Origin: CAZKFA01 sp964551925
GTDB taxonomy: Bacteria > Cyanobacteriota > Vampirovibrionia > LMEP-6097
Direction of reading: 5' to 3'
DNA: 32,953 nt
Assembly: GCA_964551925.1 (NCBI GenBank)
Contig: CAZKFA010000021.1
Span: 1-32,953 of the forward strand
Made by a program: the position numbers and the translations under genes. Below the pieces are notes generated by a model. The model had not been told where the DNA came from. It saw nothing but the letters and a program-made list of their open reading frames with translations, and did not search any database. Shown piece after piece: positions 1 to 7,178 of the stretch (position 1 is the stretch's first letter; each line of letters opens with the position of its first letter).

Positions 1-46
1 ACGAATTACGTAACCTCTACAGCGATGACATTAATTTATTGGGTTA

Positions 47-1054
47 CTATACCCTCAACACCTTAAAAGCCTTCTCAAAATCTACTGGTAACTTAGAATT
101 AAATTCCACGATTTCATTAGTCGTCGGATGAGTAAACTTCACCTTGGTCGAATGTAATAATGGACGAGTAACCTTAAAAGGCTCATCTAGCTTAGAATAA
201 ACTCTATCACCAAGTATAGGGCGCTTCAAATGAGCCATATGCACGCGTATCTGATGAGTACGCCCAGTATCAAGCTTAGCTTCTACTAACGAGAAGTCCT
301 TAGACGCAAATCTAAAAGACTCAATCAACTGCCAGTAAGTTTTAGCACTACGCCCATCTGGTACTACTGCCATCTTCTGCCTGTACTTAGGATGGCGACC
401 AATAGGCTCATCCACCACACCACAAATATTATCGAGCGCAAGATTATCACTAATAGTCAAGAATTGTTTTTGGATACGACTAGGAGCCCTAGACTGTACG
501 CTCTGCATCTTACCGAAGACTAGAGCAGTATAAAGCCGCAAACAGCTTCTATCACTGATTTGTGTGGCAAGGCTTTGATGAGCTTTGTTATTTTTTGCAA
601 CCAAAATCAAACCAGAAGTATCTTTGTCTAGTCTATGTACTATACCTGGTCTTAGTACACCATTAATATCAGAGAGCTTAGAATTGTTTTTGATGACATG
701 ATACATAACGGCATTAACCAAAGTACCAGTATAGTTATTAGCAGAAGGATGAGTAACCATATTAGCTGATTTATTTATCACCATCAGATCATCATCTTCA
801 TAAACTATATCTAGTGGAATATTCTCAGCTTCAACATTAAGCAGAGTTGGCTCCGGCACCATTACCACGACTTTATCCCCAGAACGCAATTTGGTAGAGG
901 CTTTGGCAGCCTTGCCGTTGACGACAATACCACCTTCTTCAATCAGAGTTTGGATATAAGAACGCGAGAGCTCCAACTCTTGATTATTCTTCAAATAGAG
1001 ATCTAATCTTTGCCCTACGGTTTCATCATCAATTAACAGATTAACTTCTTTCAT
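47..1054 (-). CDS. rluD: RluD-family 23S rRNA pseudouridine synthase
   Basis: This 335-residue protein should convert uridines in 23S rRNA to pseudouridine. An S4 RNA-binding domain fills about residues 12-70 (TVGQRLDLYL...SRSYIQTLIEEGGIVVNG). The catalytic domain follows, with the signature HRLDKDTSG and the catalytic aspartate at about residue 143, then GRTHQIRVH near the C-terminus. Between the catalytic core and the GRHPK segment there is an extra stretch of about 25 residues that typical RluD proteins lack. The gene is last in a three-gene minus-strand operon. Its ATG overlaps the lspA stop as ATGA, so translation is probably coupled. An lspA-rluD pairing is common in bacteria. The family is certain. 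The exact target uridines (RluD rather than RluC) rest on the S4 domain and overall similarity. Confidence 0.93.
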   Translation of the reverse strand: MKEVNLLIDDETVGQRLDLYLKNNQELELSRSYIQTLIEEGGIVVNGKAAKASTKLRSGDKVVVMVPEPTLLNVEAENIPLDIVYEDDDLMVINKSANMVTHPSANNYTGTLVNAVMYHVIKNNSKLSDINGVLRPGIVHRLDKDTSGLILVAKNNKAHQSLATQISDRSCLRLYTALVFGKMQSVQSRAPSRIQKQFLTISDNLALDNICGVVDEPIGRHPKYRQKMAVVPDGRSAKTYWQLIESFRFASKDFSLVEAKLDTGRTHQIRVHMAHLKRPILGDRVYSKLDEPFKVTRPLLHSTKVKFTHPTTNEIVEFNSKLPVDFEKAFKVLRV

Positions 1055-1485
1055 GCTTTCTTACGCTCCAATAATTGCCAAGCAATCAATGCTGCAGCAA
1101 TATTTAAATAAATATCCGCCACGTTAAAAATCGCAAAGTCTATAAAAAGAAAATTTATGAAGTCAATAACATAACCATGAATAAATCTATCCACAAGATT
1201 ACCAAGACCGCCAGCAATAATAAAAACCAAAGCCCATGGCAAAGAGCGTTGTACAATAGAATAAACAATTAACCCCAAGATAAAGATAGAGACACAAATC
1301 GTAAGAATCAAATAATGGTCTGCAAAAAGACTAAAAGCCATACCCGTGTTTTGCGAATAACGAAACTCCAAAATATTTGGTAGAAGCAAAATACTATCCT
1401 TGTCAATCAAAACAGCTTCCATAACAAACTTAGAGACTTGATCCACCAATAAAAGCAGAAAAACACTTAGTATTCTAAACTTCAT
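1051..1485 (-). CDS. lspA: Lipoprotein signal peptidase (signal peptidase II)
   Basis: This 144-residue inner-membrane aspartyl protease should remove signal peptides from prolipoproteins. Four hydrophobic segments are visible. The family motifs are present: NTGMAFS near residue 46, GNLVDRxxxGYVIDF with one catalytic aspartate at about 108, and FNVADIYL with the second at about 124. The length is slightly below the usual 150-170 residues, and nothing essential is missing. Its ATG overlaps the stop of the upstream membrane-protein gene (ATGA), and its own stop overlaps the rluD start in the same way, so the three are probably translated as a coupled unit. Confidence 0.95.
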   Translation of the reverse strand: MKFRILSVFLLLLVDQVSKFVMEAVLIDKDSILLLPNILEFRYSQNTGMAFSLFADHYLILTICVSIFILGLIVYSIVQRSLPWALVFIIAGGLGNLVDRFIHGYVIDFINFLFIDFAIFNVADIYLNIAAALIAWQLLERKKA

Positions 1486-2153
1486 TTGTTGTTTTTCTTA
1501 CTGATCTTGGCTGTTTCTTTCTGTGTTTTGTTTAGCTTCTCAGCTTTACGCTTCATTTGTTCAAGATTAAGCATCGCCGCTACAGTACCCTGACCAGACA
1601 TCTTCGCACTAGCAAACGCTGATGCTGCCTGCATCAGAACGTTAATCGCAAGCATATCAAGCTTAGCTTCTTTGCGTTTCATCGAACCAAAAATAAACAA
1701 AGGAACCAAAATCAATAATGGAATCAAAAATTTCTGCAAATCAAAATTACTAATCACAAAAGGTCTAACCGTCGCAGCAAGACTCAAACAAATAATTATC
1801 CCCAAAGTCGCTGCCAAGAAAGGAATCATCTTAATCAAAACAATTTTCTGCATATTCTGCATTTGAGATGAAGCTGTTTCAGCCAATTGCAAAGCAACTT
1901 GGGAGTGAATTTTATCTTTCTCCATACGCTTAATAACATCAACCACATGCGGTGTTGCTGGATCGCTCTTACTCTTACTGAGCATCCGCTTTACTATAGA
2001 CATGATTCCAAAACTTTTGATATCACGAGAAAGTTCTCGCTTAATACCATTAGAGAAGTTATCAAATAAAGTCTCGGCTTTTTTTTGATTAGCCTTAGAG
2101 ACCGTTAGATCTGCTTGCTGCATGGTTGCCTTATTGCGCTTAACTTGTTGCAT
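1482..2153 (-). CDS. Small membrane protein, function unknown, first gene of the lspA operon
   Basis: I do not recognise this 223-residue protein. The N-terminal ~100 residues are highly charged and rich in K, Q and S. Two hydrophobic segments follow (about residues 108-135 and 142-157). A second charged tail ends in a lysine-rich stretch. The layout suggests a hairpin membrane anchor with two cytosolic arms. The ATG at 2153 has no visible Shine-Dalgarno. An extended -10 (TGATACAAT on the minus strand) lies just before it, so the mRNA is probably leaderless or nearly so. Its stop overlaps the lspA start, which ties it to lipoprotein processing by position only. Confidence 0.72.
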   Translation of the reverse strand: MQQVKRNKATMQQADLTVSKANQKKAETLFDNFSNGIKRELSRDIKSFGIMSIVKRMLSKSKSDPATPHVVDVIKRMEKDKIHSQVALQLAETASSQMQNMQKIVLIKMIPFLAATLGIIICLSLAATVRPFVISNFDLQKFLIPLLILVPLFIFGSMKRKEAKLDMLAINVLMQAASAFASAKMSGQGTVAAMLNLEQMKRKAEKLNKTQKETAKISKKNNK

Positions 2154-2162
2154 AACAAGCTA

Positions 2163-2171
2163 ATTGTATCA
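2163..2171 (-). promoter_or_regulatory. Extended -10 promoter for the lspA operon
   Basis: On the minus strand the sequence reads TGATACAAT (TGn plus a -10 hexamer), 9 nt before the ATG at 2153. Transcription would start 0-3 nt before the start codon. The element is back-to-back with the divergent -10 of the thioesterase gene only about 15 bp away. No convincing -35 is seen. Confidence 0.5.
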
Positions 2172-2181
2172 CAGACTCGTA

Positions 2182-2190
2182 TGCGATAAT
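2182..2190 (+). promoter_or_regulatory. Extended -10 promoter for the thioesterase gene
   Basis: TGCGATAAT is an extended -10 (TGn plus GATAAT). It ends 6 nt before the ATG at 2197, so the transcript should begin at or next to the start codon (leaderless). This spacing also decides the start codon in favour of ATG 2197 over the upstream TTG at 2164. Confidence 0.5.
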
Positions 2191-2196
2191 GTAGGT

Positions 2197-2610
2197 ATGA
2201 GTAGCGTTGAAAATATAACAGCAGGTCGTTACAAAAGTTCCTTTGAAAGTTTTTTGGGTGTCAAATTCCTTGAATATGGCGATAATAAGTGTCGCGTTGA
2301 ACTTAAAATTAAACCAGAGTTTTTAAATATTGGTAATGCTGTTCATGGTGGCATCATTAATGCACTCTGTGACATTGCCCTCTCTGGAGCTGTTACGTCT
2401 AATTTTGTGGATAAAGCCGAGTCCGTAGTTACTATGCAAATGAATGTAAATTTTTTACGGGCAGGGCGCGCAAATGACACTCTAACTGCTTTTGGTGAAG
2501 TGGTTAAAACTGGCTCCACTATTGTCTATGTCGAAGGTGGCATAATCAATCAAGAAGGTAAGCTAATCGCCAAAGCTTCTGGTGACTGGTTTGTAAAAAG
2601 GGCTCACTAA
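2197..2610 (+). CDS. PaaI-type hotdog-fold thioesterase
   Basis: The protein is 137 residues from ATG 2197. An in-frame TTG lies upstream at 2164 but would place the -10 box inside the coding region. The HGG motif of the hotdog family (NAVHGGIINALCDIALSGAV) sits about 50 residues in, followed by the usual VTMQMNVNFLRAG strand. PaaI/YiiD-like proteins hydrolyse acyl-CoA thioesters, probably of aromatic or medium-chain acids. The substrate cannot be told from the sequence. The next gene starts 3 nt after the stop, so the two are co-transcribed. Confidence 0.85.
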   Translation: MSSVENITAGRYKSSFESFLGVKFLEYGDNKCRVELKIKPEFLNIGNAVHGGIINALCDIALSGAVTSNFVDKAESVVTMQMNVNFLRAGRANDTLTAFGEVVKTGSTIVYVEGGIINQEGKLIAKASGDWFVKRAH

Positions 2611-2613
2611 TTC

Positions 2614-3432
2614 ATGAGATCAGCACCAAGACATCTAGTGCTAGTCATTCTTTGCATAATTTTCCTATTGCCTATTGCAGCAGTCATTAGCACAAGCTTC
2701 AAAAGTGCTGACGAGATATATGGAGAGAGCTTCCATTGGTTACCACGACTCATCAATTGGTCTAATTATTCTGAAGCCATTACTAGGATTAACTTTGTAG
2801 CCTGCTTATTAAACACGCTTTATATTGCTATTTTCAATATCATCGGTGTCATCATTGCATCTTCACTAGCAGCTTACGCGTTCTCCGCGATGCAGTGGCG
2901 TGGACGCGATTTGTTATTTATGATCACTCTAGCTACAATCATGCTACCTGAGATGGTTCTAACAGTCCCGCAATTTATATTATTCAAATCTCTTGGTTGG
3001 TATGGGACTATGTTGCCGTTGATAATGCCGTATTTCTGCGGACTGCCTTTCTATATTTTTTTATTGCGCCAATTCTTCCTTGGTATTCCTCAAGAGCTGA
3101 GAGCCGCAGCTAAAATCGACGGCGCTGATGAGATCACCATTTGGCGTACTATCTATATGCCACTTGCTAAGCCAGCTTTAATCATAGTTGGATTGTTTCA
3201 GTTTCTTATTAGTTGGAATGATTTACTCAAACCAAGTATCTATCTAATTAATGCCGAACAATATACTTTATCCTTAGCCTTACAGCAATATCAATCACGC
3301 TTAGGTGGCGCCCAATGGGGACCAATGATGGCAGCTGTAATAATAATGATTATTCCAGTAATTATATTATTCGTTCTTGGGCAAAAATACTTTATTAAAG
3401 GCGTCACGCTTACTGGGCTCAAAGAAAGTTGA
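2614..3432 (+). CDS. Carbohydrate ABC transporter permease, MalG family
   Basis: This 272-residue inner-membrane protein has six hydrophobic segments and the permease EAA loop (ELRAAAKIDGADEITIWRTI) at about residues 160-180, which docks on the ATPase subunit. The C-terminal YFIKGVTLTGLK is typical of MalG/UgpE-type sugar permeases. It should form the membrane channel with a MalF-type partner, a binding protein and an ATPase. None of these is encoded in the window, so the partners lie elsewhere or upstream operon members were lost. It starts 3 nt after the thioesterase stop, with only a distant purine-rich stretch (AAAAAGGG) upstream. Confidence 0.92.
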   Translation: MRSAPRHLVLVILCIIFLLPIAAVISTSFKSADEIYGESFHWLPRLINWSNYSEAITRINFVACLLNTLYIAIFNIIGVIIASSLAAYAFSAMQWRGRDLLFMITLATIMLPEMVLTVPQFILFKSLGWYGTMLPLIMPYFCGLPFYIFLLRQFFLGIPQELRAAAKIDGADEITIWRTIYMPLAKPALIIVGLFQFLISWNDLLKPSIYLINAEQYTLSLALQQYQSRLGGAQWGPMMAAVIIMIIPVIILFVLGQKYFIKGVTLTGLKES

Positions 3433-3468
3433 AACCCCGCCTAAACTTAGAAAAAGACGGGGTTTCAA
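3429..3468. terminator. Convergent hairpin between the ABC permease and the OstA/LptD-like gene
   Basis: TTGAAACCCCG at 3429-3439 pairs perfectly with CGGGGTTTCAA at 3458-3468 around an 18-nt loop. The plus strand lacks a T run after it. On the minus strand the stem is followed by a T-rich stretch (CTTTCTTT). It may serve the minus-strand gene better than the permease. The rest of 3469-3558 shows nothing else. Confidence 0.55.
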
Positions 3469-3558
3469 TTCGATTCGGGGGGACTTCCTTGAATGATATT
3501 TGTATAAAGCAGAGTCAGAACTGTTTTTGACAAGAATATTTTTATGGGGTATATTCAC

Positions 3559-5319
3559 CTACATCCGTACTTTAAGCTTCTCATACTTCACCGGATCTCC
3601 AAATATAGCATTGAAGCCCATATCTATCTGGTTAAATATAGTATCGTAACTCAAACGAATCTTAAAATCCTCAGGTCCAAATTCTGTTCGCACCTGATTA
3701 CGTACAAACTGCTCTCGACTCAAGTTGTAAGTCAATAAAGTACCAAAGCTAAACCACTTATTAACCTTATAATCTCCATCAAACAAAATAGACTGACTAC
3801 CATCAATAAACTGGTCAAAGAAAAAAGGTGATTCGCCACTTACTATAGCTGTCAAATAATCAATCTCAAAACTCAAATTACGCAAACGCGTTTCTAGAGC
3901 TGGTCCAAAACGACCAACAGTTAAAGTATCTCCAGTACCATAGAATCTAAAGGCACCTTGTCCTTTAGCACTCAAACTCACATTGGCTAGCTCATGCCCA
4001 AGTCGCCAAATTGGCTCAGAATAAACAGAAGCTTCAAGTGCTGAACGGAAACCAGAATGATCTTCATTAACATTACCATCAATCTCACCAGCAACAATTT
4101 TTCTAGATTGATTACTAAACAATTCTACGTTGTCTTTAGCAAAAGCAACTGATCCCCTTAATCGTAATCCACGCTGATCTACGAAAGGCAATCTAATAGT
4201 GTGATCAGAAGCTAATTCATACATCTGTCCAACTTGGCTCGCACCAAAAATACTATTGCGATAGAACTGATTAAATAATCCATTAACTTCATAATTAGTC
4301 CAGAATTGTTGATGAACATTAGCAATGAATCGATTATACAAACTACCATAACCTGCCATAATTGCAGTTTTATCACCAGGAGTATTGAAGGTGGCCAAAG
4401 CACCACCACCAAAAGATGGTCCATTACCCATTTGTAGCAATGGCACCAACGAAAAAGTACCAGAATCAATCGAATAATAATAACGTGGACCAGCTGCAAA
4501 ACCACCAACTCGTTCTCTAGTTCCAATCACTGGACCCTTGAATTTCGTATCAGCTGCCTCTCCAACAGTAGTAGTAACTTGCACCGGAGAAGGTATGCTC
4601 AAGCGATCATTAATCCAAACTCTAGCCCCAGTAATTCTTAAATTATTAGTTTTTTTCGTTTTATCATAGAAAATTTCTTTGGCCGTATAATGAAATCTAG
4701 ACTTATCAGTCAAATCATCCCAATCGACATCACGATGCCTATTGTGCTGAACCTGTTCCTGACTGTATTTGGTGCTAGCTATATTACCGTGCGCATAAAG
4801 AGAAATTGGCTTATCCAAAGCAATCAAACCGTCTTCAAATAAAATGTCACTTTTCTGTTCTTGATCGCTCTTTTTCTTTTTACGTGGAATTGATTCTGCT
4901 GATCGAGCTTTTAGCTTCATGCCCTCAACAAATAAACGCGGATCATTAATAATATACTTCTCAGTAGTCGTCAGGAAAGACGCATAACTACCATAAATGA
5001 TACTCTCTGCTTGGGTAATACTGACATCACCAGTAGCTTCAAGCAAATTAGTTACTGAATCATAGGTAATTTTATCAGCACGCAAAGTAGCATCTTTTTC
5101 TTTGAGATAGGCTTCAGCGTTACCATCAGCTTCATAGAAACCATGCTCGTCATTATAAGAAACAGTGTCAGCAGTAATCTCAACACTAACCTCAGTAGGC
5201 ATCTCCTTCTGAGTCGATTCAATAACAGCTACTTCTTCAATTGGCTCTTGCAAAGAATCAGCAGACCTAACGGCACTACTGCAAACTCCCAACAAAAGCA
5301 AAATCAATAAAAAACGCAA
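3559..5319 (-). CDS. OstA/LptD-like outer-membrane assembly protein
   Basis: This 586-residue protein has an N-terminal signal peptide (hydrophobic stretch to about residue 14, likely cleavage after VRSA). An OstA/LptA-type beta-jellyroll domain lies at about residues 45-135, with the characteristic pattern ITADTVSYN...YEADGNAEAYLKEKDATLRADKITYD...EATGDVSI. The remaining ~430 residues alternate polar and aromatic strands as in a beta-barrel. This is the layout of LptD, which inserts LPS or glycolipid into the outer membrane. It is shorter than the ~780 residues of enterobacterial LptD and ends in KVRM rather than an aromatic residue. The start is TTG at 5319, chosen because AAGGA lies 9 nt upstream on the minus strand. 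It shares an 82-bp divergent promoter region with recF. Confidence 0.7.
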   Translation of the reverse strand: MRFLLILLLLGVCSSAVRSADSLQEPIEEVAVIESTQKEMPTEVSVEITADTVSYNDEHGFYEADGNAEAYLKEKDATLRADKITYDSVTNLLEATGDVSITQAESIIYGSYASFLTTTEKYIINDPRLFVEGMKLKARSAESIPRKKKKSDQEQKSDILFEDGLIALDKPISLYAHGNIASTKYSQEQVQHNRHRDVDWDDLTDKSRFHYTAKEIFYDKTKKTNNLRITGARVWINDRLSIPSPVQVTTTVGEAADTKFKGPVIGTRERVGGFAAGPRYYYSIDSGTFSLVPLLQMGNGPSFGGGALATFNTPGDKTAIMAGYGSLYNRFIANVHQQFWTNYEVNGLFNQFYRNSIFGASQVGQMYELASDHTIRLPFVDQRGLRLRGSVAFAKDNVELFSNQSRKIVAGEIDGNVNEDHSGFRSALEASVYSEPIWRLGHELANVSLSAKGQGAFRFYGTGDTLTVGRFGPALETRLRNLSFEIDYLTAIVSGESPFFFDQFIDGSQSILFDGDYKVNKWFSFGTLLTYNLSREQFVRNQVRTEFGPEDFKIRLSYDTIFNQIDMGFNAIFGDPVKYEKLKVRM

Positions 5320-5356
5320 AAAGCTATATCCTTACATTATTCCCCTTAGTGCCAAT

Positions 5357-5365
5357 TTTATAACA
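5357..5365 (-). promoter_or_regulatory. Extended -10 promoter for the OstA/LptD-like gene
   Basis: On the minus strand the sequence reads TGTTATAAA, a TGn-extended -10. Transcription from here would leave a leader of about 30 nt containing the AAGGA ribosome-binding site before TTG 5319. This gene therefore appears to have a conventional leader, unlike its divergent neighbour recF. Confidence 0.45.
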
Positions 5366-5384
5366 TGTTTGCCAATTAGGCTGC

Positions 5385-5393
5385 TGTTATAAT
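5385..5393 (+). promoter_or_regulatory. Extended -10 promoter for recF, leaderless
   Basis: TGTTATAAT is a consensus extended -10. It ends 8 nt before the GTG at 5402, with no Shine-Dalgarno in between, so the recF mRNA probably begins at or within 1-2 nt of its start codon. Confidence 0.6.
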
Positions 5394-5401
5394 GTAGTTT
5401 A

Positions 5402-6526
5402 GTGTTTATCAAAAGCATAGAATTACTCGGATTTCGCAATTATCTAGAAGCCTCGCTGGTTTTTAGTCACGATAAAACCATTATATTGGGCAAAAATGCT
5501 GAGGGCAAAAGTAATTTACTAGAAGTAATTCAAATTCTAAGTCATTTACGCTCTAGAAGACAGCATAAAGATTCTGATCTAATTAATTTCAATCTTGATC
5601 AAGCCATCATTAAAGCTCGTGCAACTAATCAAACCCAAGATATTGATATTGCTCTCTTGATTCGCAAAAGTGGCAGGCGTACTCTGAAAGTCAATGATGT
5701 AGCAAAGAAACCCGGAGAACTATTACACAATATTTACTCCGTATCATTTATGGCAGATGATCTTGATATCATCAATGGTAGCCCAACAATAAGACGACAA
5801 TGGATAGATAGTGTTATTAGTCAAATGGACAAAGCTTACGCCACTGAACTCGATAAATTCGATTCAGCTTTAACACAACGAAACAAATTACTCAAAAATC
5901 TCAATGAACAAGGGAAATACCACAGCAGTAGCCTAAGTCCCAATCAGAGAGCGGAGTTGGGACTATGGGACGAACTCTTTATCAGCAGTGCTAATGCTAT
6001 CAGCACTCAAAGAAAAAATTTTATCAGCCAATTAGAGAAAATTGCCGAGGTCTGTTATCGAGACATATCAGCTAGCAGCACAACTCTAAAACTTGATTAC
6101 ACTGCTGCGATAATCACTGCGCAAGATATGGTGAATTCTTATGATAAAGATCTGGCTAGATCCTTTACAAATATTGGACCACATCGTGATGATTGTATTT
6201 TTAGCTTAGACGACAATCAATCAAAAAACTTTGCTAGTCAAGGCGAGAAGCGAAGTATCACACTAGCACTCAAACTTGCAGAACTAGAGCTACTCAAACA
6301 ACAACATGGTGAATATCCAATTCTATTACTAGATGACGTGCTCGCTGAGCTTGATGAAGACAGGCAAGATTACCTGCTAGAAAGCATTAAAGAAGGCACA
6401 CAAGTAATTATCACTACCACTCACCTTGGTAAGCATTTAGAGAAGTGGAGCCAGAACGCACAGATAGTAAGCATCAATAACGGACAAATCATAGGAGCAA
6501 CAAACAATTATGCGCCGCAAAGCTGA
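5402..6526 (+). CDS. recF: DNA replication and repair protein RecF
   Basis: This 374-residue SMC-like ATPase helps load RecA at single-strand gaps. The N-terminus IKSIELLGFRNY leads into a Walker A motif at about residue 30 (GKNAEGKSNLLE). The family usually has GxNGxGKTN, so glycine is replaced by alanine and threonine by serine here; both are conservative changes. The ABC signature is near residue 280 (SQGEKRSITLALKLAE), and Walker B is ILLLDDVLAELDEDR. The start is GTG, set by the -10 just upstream. The last 17 nt overlap the DciA-like gene. A recF next to a DUF721/DciA gene is a recurrent arrangement in bacteria. dnaA, dnaN and gyrB are not beside it. Confidence 0.95.
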   Translation: MFIKSIELLGFRNYLEASLVFSHDKTIILGKNAEGKSNLLEVIQILSHLRSRRQHKDSDLINFNLDQAIIKARATNQTQDIDIALLIRKSGRRTLKVNDVAKKPGELLHNIYSVSFMADDLDIINGSPTIRRQWIDSVISQMDKAYATELDKFDSALTQRNKLLKNLNEQGKYHSSSLSPNQRAELGLWDELFISSANAISTQRKNFISQLEKIAEVCYRDISASSTTLKLDYTAAIITAQDMVNSYDKDLARSFTNIGPHRDDCIFSLDDNQSKNFASQGEKRSITLALKLAELELLKQQHGEYPILLLDDVLAELDEDRQDYLLESIKEGTQVIITTTHLGKHLEKWSQNAQIVSINNGQIIGATNNYAPQS

Positions 6527-6854
6527 AGATCTAAGTTCCATAAAACAAGTGCTGATGAATCTAGTAAAAGATCTTGATCTTGACATCAAAATGCTTGATT
6601 ATGAATTGATGCGATTTTGGCATGAATTCACCAACAGCAAAGGAATGGATAAGCTTACTAAATACAGCAAAGCTAAAGAATTTGACAAACAACGCCGAAT
6701 GGTAATCACCGTGAGCTCTTCAGTAATCAGAAATGAATTACAATTCTCGCACGACAATATAGAGAAAGAATTTTTGAAATTTATAGAAACAAAGAAACAA
6801 ACAGAACCAAAATTACAAAAAGCTTTATCTCTTAATGGCTTGGTTTTTAAATAA
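6510..6854 (+). CDS. DUF721/DciA-like protein (putative replicative helicase loader)
   Basis: This 114-residue basic protein overlaps the recF end by 17 nt. It has an N-terminal helix with a tryptophan (MRFWHEF) and a later ITVSSSVIRNELQFSHDNIEKEF segment. These match the DUF721 layout, in which a tryptophan-containing first strand is followed by 'v.v.ss.w..eL'. The second conserved tryptophan is replaced by isoleucine. DciA proteins load DnaB helicase in bacteria that lack DnaC or DnaI. The assignment rests on the weak motif match plus the recF neighbourhood. No phage-type loader is visible in the window. Confidence 0.6.
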   Translation: MRRKAEDLSSIKQVLMNLVKDLDLDIKMLDYELMRFWHEFTNSKGMDKLTKYSKAKEFDKQRRMVITVSSSVIRNELQFSHDNIEKEFLKFIETKKQTEPKLQKALSLNGLVFK

Positions 6855-6863
6855 TTCTAAGAC

Positions 6864-7178
6864 CTAATATGCAATGTTTTTATTAACAGCATTAACCTTA
6901 CGAGAATTTTCTAACCTCTGACCAATTCTATTACGTTTGAACATTATTTTTTCTTGAATCACATCACCATCAGCTAGAACTCTGTCTAGTCCTGCCTTCT
7001 GAGAATCAGACAAACTCTGCTTTACCTTAAATTCCGTTATAGCACTAATTACTATCAACCTGTTTTTCAAAATCTCAATAGCCAAATCAAATCTCTCTGA
7101 ATCCAAAGCCGAGTCTAGCTGCTGATTATGACTATCTAACTGCTTAATAGCTTCTTCAATAGTTTGAATTTTATGCAT
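6864..7178 (-). CDS. FliT/FliS-like small flagellar chaperone, tentative
   Basis: This 104-residue, almost entirely helical protein (heptad-like runs through about residues 5-90) lies directly downstream of fliD and overlaps it by 8 nt. In many bacteria the gene after fliD encodes FliS (flagellin chaperone) or FliT (FliD chaperone). Size, predicted all-helix content and position fit FliT best. No residue motif is strong enough to prove it. Confidence 0.55.
   Translation of the reverse strand: MHKIQTIEEAIKQLDSHNQQLDSALDSERFDLAIEILKNRLIVISAITEFKVKQSLSDSQKAGLDRVLADGDVIQEKIMFKRNRIGQRLENSRKVNAVNKNIAY

Noticed and set aside
4212..4526. 104-residue antisense-free frame inside the OstA/LptD-like gene
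   Set aside because: It is a same-strand alternate frame within a well-supported coding region, with a biased composition (V, I, L) typical of a shadow frame.
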